A stretch of 8,836 bases of DNA from JAIUZI01 sp041594355 (GTDB lineage: Bacteria; Pseudomonadota; Alphaproteobacteria; Rhodobacterales; Rhodobacteraceae): NCBI GenBank assembly GCA_041594355.1, contig JBFHMM010000168.1:1-8836 (forward strand). Reading direction: 5' to 3'. The notes beneath the pieces are model-generated. The model was not told the DNA's origin. It did not search any database and saw only the letters and a program-made list of their open reading frames with translations. Numbering within the stretch: the stretch's first letter is position 1; each line of letters opens with the position of its first letter. The position numbers and the translations under genes are program-made. Shown one piece after another: positions 6,804 to 8,836 of the stretch.

Positions 6804-7342
6804 AACGGGGCGCACTCCCTCAGCGCTGGCAGGTTCCGGTCGCGGTCCGACATCACGGCAACCGGCAAGGGCCAGTCGATACTCAGTTCCGGGTCCAACG
6901 GGTTGATCCCGCCTTCATACCCGGGGGCATAGGCGGTGGAATGAAGATACTGCAGCTCGGTGTCCGGCGTCAGGGTCTGAAACCCATGGGCAAAACCTTT
7001 GGGCACATAGATCGCATTCAGCGCACCCTGATCCAAAACCAGGCTAAATAACGCGCCATAAGTGTCTGACCCGTCGCGCAAATCCAAGATCACATCAAAG
7101 GCGCGCCCGCGCAGGCAGCGGATCAGCTTGACCTCGGCGGCAGGGCCGCGCTGAAAGTGCAGCCCGCGCAGGGTGCCCGTTTCGCGGCTCATCGAGACAT
7201 TCATCTGCACCCAGGTTGTGTTTAGTCCATGGCTGGCGAACTCCGCGTCGCAATAGGTGCGCGCAAAGAACCCGCGCTCGTCCTCGCGCCGATTCAGCCG
7301 GATCTCGTAGGCGCCCTGCAATGGCAGCGGGTCAAAGATCAT
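6800..7342 (-). CDS. RmlC/RfbC-like 4-keto-6-deoxysugar epimerase
   Basis: The protein is 180 residues, the normal length for the dTDP-4-dehydrorhamnose 3,5-epimerase cupin family. Signatures are DERGFFARTY (21-30), GTLRGLHFQ (56-64) with the catalytic-base His62, Lys72 in the next strand, FDVILDLR (82-89) and YVPKGFAHGF (112-121). Tyr132 and Tyr138 occupy the region of the proton-donor tyrosine. Family members invert C3, C5 or both of an NDP-4-keto-6-deoxyhexose. Because the two upstream genes make a CDP sugar and no rmlA, rmlB or rmlD is visible, the substrate is probably CDP-4-keto-6-deoxyglucose, as for the AscE-type epimerase, not dTDP. It sits immediately before the C-methyltransferase, the same pairing as NovW with NovU. 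A strict rmlC name would overstate the substrate, so no symbol is given. Confidence 0.88.
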   Translation of the reverse strand: MIFDPLPLQGAYEIRLNRREDERGFFARTYCDAEFASHGLNTTWVQMNVSMSRETGTLRGLHFQRGPAAEVKLIRCLRGRAFDVILDLRDGSDTYGALFSLVLDQGALNAIYVPKGFAHGFQTLTPDTELQYLHSTAYAPGYEGGINPLDPELSIDWPLPVAVMSDRDRNLPALRECAPL

Positions 7343-8379
7343 GGCGCACCGAACTCTTCGATCTGCGCCCGCGTCACCGCCAGCGGATCGGCCCCGCCGT
7401 GCACCGCGTGATACCAGGCCACCGACCGCTCCAGCCCGCGCGCGAAATCCCAGCGCGGGGCATACCCCAGATCGGCGCGCGCCTGTTCGATCCCGAGGCT
7501 CAGCAGCCCCGCCTCGTGCCGGGCATTCGGGTCGGACTGGTCATTCCAGTCGCCGGACCACTGCGCCAGCGCCCCCTGCACCAGATCGTCCACCGATCTG
7601 ACGTCATGCGCCTCGGGGCCAAAGTTATAGGCCTCCGCCAGCGCCGCCCCCTCGTACAACCGTTCCACCAGCCGCATATATCCCGCCAGCGGTTCCAGCA
7701 CGTGTTGCCACGGGCGCCGGGCCGCCGGGTTGCGCACCGGGATCGGCCGCCCGGCCGACAGCGCGCGGATGATATCGGGCAGAATGCGGTTGTCGGCCCA
7801 GTCGCCGCCACCAATCACGTTACCGGCCCGCGCCGAGGCCAGCCGCACCGGGTGACCGCCAAAGAACGACTTGCGGTAGCTGGCGATCACCAGCTCGCTA
7901 CCCGCCTTGGAGGCCGAATAAGGGTCATGTCCGCCCAACCGGTCGCCCTCACGATAGGGGTGCACCCATTCGCGGTTCTCATAGACCTTGTCGGTGGTGA
8001 TCAGCACCGCCGCACAGGCGCGATCCAGCGTCCGCAGCGCCTCAAGCAGATGCGCCGTGCCCATCACGTTGGTGTCCCAGGTGGTCAGCGGATCGTCATA
8101 AGACGCCAGCACAAGCGGTTGCGCGGCAAGGTGAAACACCACGTCCGGCTGCCCCTCGCGGATCCAGCCCGCCAGCGCCCCGGCATCCCGGATATCGTCG
8201 ATCCGGTGCGTCATCCGCGCGGCCAGCCCCAGCTGGTCGAACAGCGCCGGGTCGGTGTCGGGCACCAGCGCATATCCCGAGACCTCGGCGCCCAGATCGC
8301 ACAGCCACTGCGACAGCCAGCTGCCCTTGAACCCGGTGTGACCGGTCACCAGAACCCGCTTGCCCCGCCAGAAACTCAT
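7339..8379 (-). CDS. rfbG: CDP-glucose 4,6-dehydratase
   Basis: RfbG (DdhB) converts CDP-glucose to CDP-4-keto-6-deoxyglucose with a tightly bound NAD. The 346-residue protein is an extended short-chain dehydrogenase with the RfbG-type cofactor loop TGHTGFKG (12-19), the active-site block ITTDKVYENREW (127-138) with the Thr-Asp-Lys triad of 4,6-dehydratases, Tyr154 and Lys158 in YSASK, and the family block RPWQHVLEPL (222-231). TGHTGFKGSW and KVYENREW are distinctive of the CDP rather than dTDP enzyme. An in-frame extension to 8493 would add 38 residues without family character; ATG 8379 gives MSFWRGKRVLVTG and the ATGA overlap with rfbF, with GGGAG 11 nt upstream. It supplies the 4-keto intermediate to every downstream enzyme of the operon. 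Confidence 0.95.
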   Translation of the reverse strand: MSFWRGKRVLVTGHTGFKGSWLSQWLCDLGAEVSGYALVPDTDPALFDQLGLAARMTHRIDDIRDAGALAGWIREGQPDVVFHLAAQPLVLASYDDPLTTWDTNVMGTAHLLEALRTLDRACAAVLITTDKVYENREWVHPYREGDRLGGHDPYSASKAGSELVIASYRKSFFGGHPVRLASARAGNVIGGGDWADNRILPDIIRALSAGRPIPVRNPAARRPWQHVLEPLAGYMRLVERLYEGAALAEAYNFGPEAHDVRSVDDLVQGALAQWSGDWNDQSDPNARHEAGLLSLGIEQARADLGYAPRWDFARGLERSVAWYHAVHGGADPLAVTRAQIEEFGAP

Positions 8380-8836
8380 CCCCGGATCGGCTCCCAGACC
8401 TTCCAGGGCGCGCGCCCTTCGGCCCACATCGCCTCCAGCTGGTTCTTGTCGCGCAGGGTGTCCATTGCCATCCAGAAGCCCGAATGCTTCCACAGCGCCA
8501 ACTGCCGGTCTCGCGCCAACCCTTCCAGCGGCCCTTTCTCAAAGATCGTGCCGTCGCCCTCCAGCCGGTCAAGAACCGACGGGTTGCAGACCATGAACCC
8601 GCCGTTGATCCAGCGATTGTCACCCTGCGGCTTTTCGTCGAACCGGGTCACCCGGTCGCCCTCTATGCCCAGCGCGCCAAAGCGTCCCGCGGGCTGGATC
8701 GCGGTCAGCGTGACCTCGCAGTCCTGGCGGCTGTGGAATTCGACCAGGCCACGCAGGTCAACATCGCTGACGCCATCGCCATAGGTCAGGCAGAACGGAC
8801 CGTCGAGATAGTCACGCACGCGGCGGATGCGCCCGC
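8376..8836 (-). CDS. rfbF: Glucose-1-phosphate cytidylyltransferase (partial, N-terminus beyond window)
   Basis: RfbF (DdhA) joins CTP and glucose-1-phosphate to give CDP-glucose, the entry step of the pathway. Only the C-terminal 152 residues lie in the window, and the frame stays open through the right edge. The family is about 257 residues, so roughly the first 105, including the nucleotide-binding GGxGTR loop, are missing. Within the fragment, the GRIRRV start is followed by TYGDGVSDVD (17-26), QPAGRFG (47-53), FDEKP (65-69), the sugar-binding WINGG (75-79), the family-typical MDTLRDK and the ending APWKVW. A GTG at 8819 inside this match is an ordinary Val codon, not the start. The TGA stop overlaps the rfbG start as ATGA. 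This pairing makes the CDP assignment for both genes strong. Confidence 0.94.
   Translation of the reverse strand, partial: GRIRRVRDYLDGPFCLTYGDGVSDVDLRGLVEFHSRQDCEVTLTAIQPAGRFGALGIEGDRVTRFDEKPQGDNRWINGGFMVCNPSVLDRLEGDGTIFEKGPLEGLARDRQLALWKHSGFWMAMDTLRDKNQLEAMWAEGRAPWKVWEPIRG

Larger units (their letters stand above)
2943..8836 (-). other. Seven-gene CDP-deoxysugar operon
   Basis: Seven - strand genes are joined by identical 4-nt ATGA overlaps at 8376-8379, 7339-7342, 6800-6803, 5583-5586, 4750-4753 and 3710-3713. The order follows a chemical pathway: activation, 4,6-dehydration, epimerisation, C-methylation, ketoreduction, then further methylation. No promoter is visible because the 5' end lies beyond the right edge, and more genes may precede rfbF. 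No terminator is apparent at the left end, where the last stop abuts the convergent glycosyltransferase gene. Confidence 0.85.

Noticed and set aside
6804..6815. GTG start for the C-methyltransferase
   Set aside because: Its only possible ribosome-binding site directly abuts the codon; ATG 6803 gives the same ATGA overlap as the other junctions.
8380..8493. Longer rfbG start adding 38 residues
   Set aside because: The extra peptide overlaps rfbF coding sequence and resembles no dehydratase; ATG 8379 matches the family start and the ATGA pattern.
7216..8784. 522-codon open frame on the + strand opposite the epimerase, rfbG and rfbF
   Set aside because: Despite its length it is antisense to three well-identified genes and is Arg/Pro/His/Gln-rich without any domain.
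1..8836. CRISPR arrays, insertion sequences, tRNA or rRNA genes
   Set aside because: Reading both strands showed no regularly spaced repeats, transposase-like proteins or structural-RNA signatures.

Overview
The window is dense, high-GC bacterial DNA: eight complete protein genes and one that runs off the right edge, with almost no spacer. No RNA gene, mobile element or CRISPR array is visible. The GC-rich codon use, the gene set and the style of the proteins suggest an alphaproteobacterium, perhaps a marine Rhodobacterales (roseobacter-type) strain. That placement is an impression from reading, not a computed result.

Left block (1-1544, + strand). A PPK2-type polyphosphate kinase is followed, with an 8-nt overlap, by a TetR-family repressor. 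A 7-bp inverted repeat just upstream of the kinase ribosome-binding site is a reasonable candidate operator for this two-gene unit. Next comes a 165-nt spacer with a second, more complex inverted-repeat region.

Middle and right (1710-8836). A + strand family 2 glycosyltransferase converges on a - strand operon, and the two stop codons sit side by side. The operon enters from the right edge in the order rfbF (glucose-1-phosphate cytidylyltransferase, partial), rfbG (CDP-glucose 4,6-dehydratase), an RmlC-type 4-keto-sugar epimerase, a zinc-type sugar C-methyltransferase, an SDR 4-ketoreductase, a second methyltransferase of related architecture whose N-terminal zinc cysteines look eroded, and a CmcI/rhamnosyl O-methyltransferase-like protein. 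All six junctions are 4-nt ATGA overlaps, which points to one transcript with coupled translation.

Read as a pathway, RfbF and RfbG would make CDP-4-keto-6-deoxyglucose. The epimerase, C-methyltransferase and reductase would turn it into a CDP-linked, C-methyl-branched 6-deoxyhexose. The last two methyltransferases could add further methyl groups, and the glycosyltransferase could install the sugar in a surface glycan. The logic resembles the noviose branch of aminocoumarin antibiotics (NovT/NovW/NovU/NovS) but with CDP in place of dTDP activation. The gene families are seen directly. The sugar identity and the order of steps are inference. This possible CDP-linked branched-sugar pathway is the most interesting content of the window.
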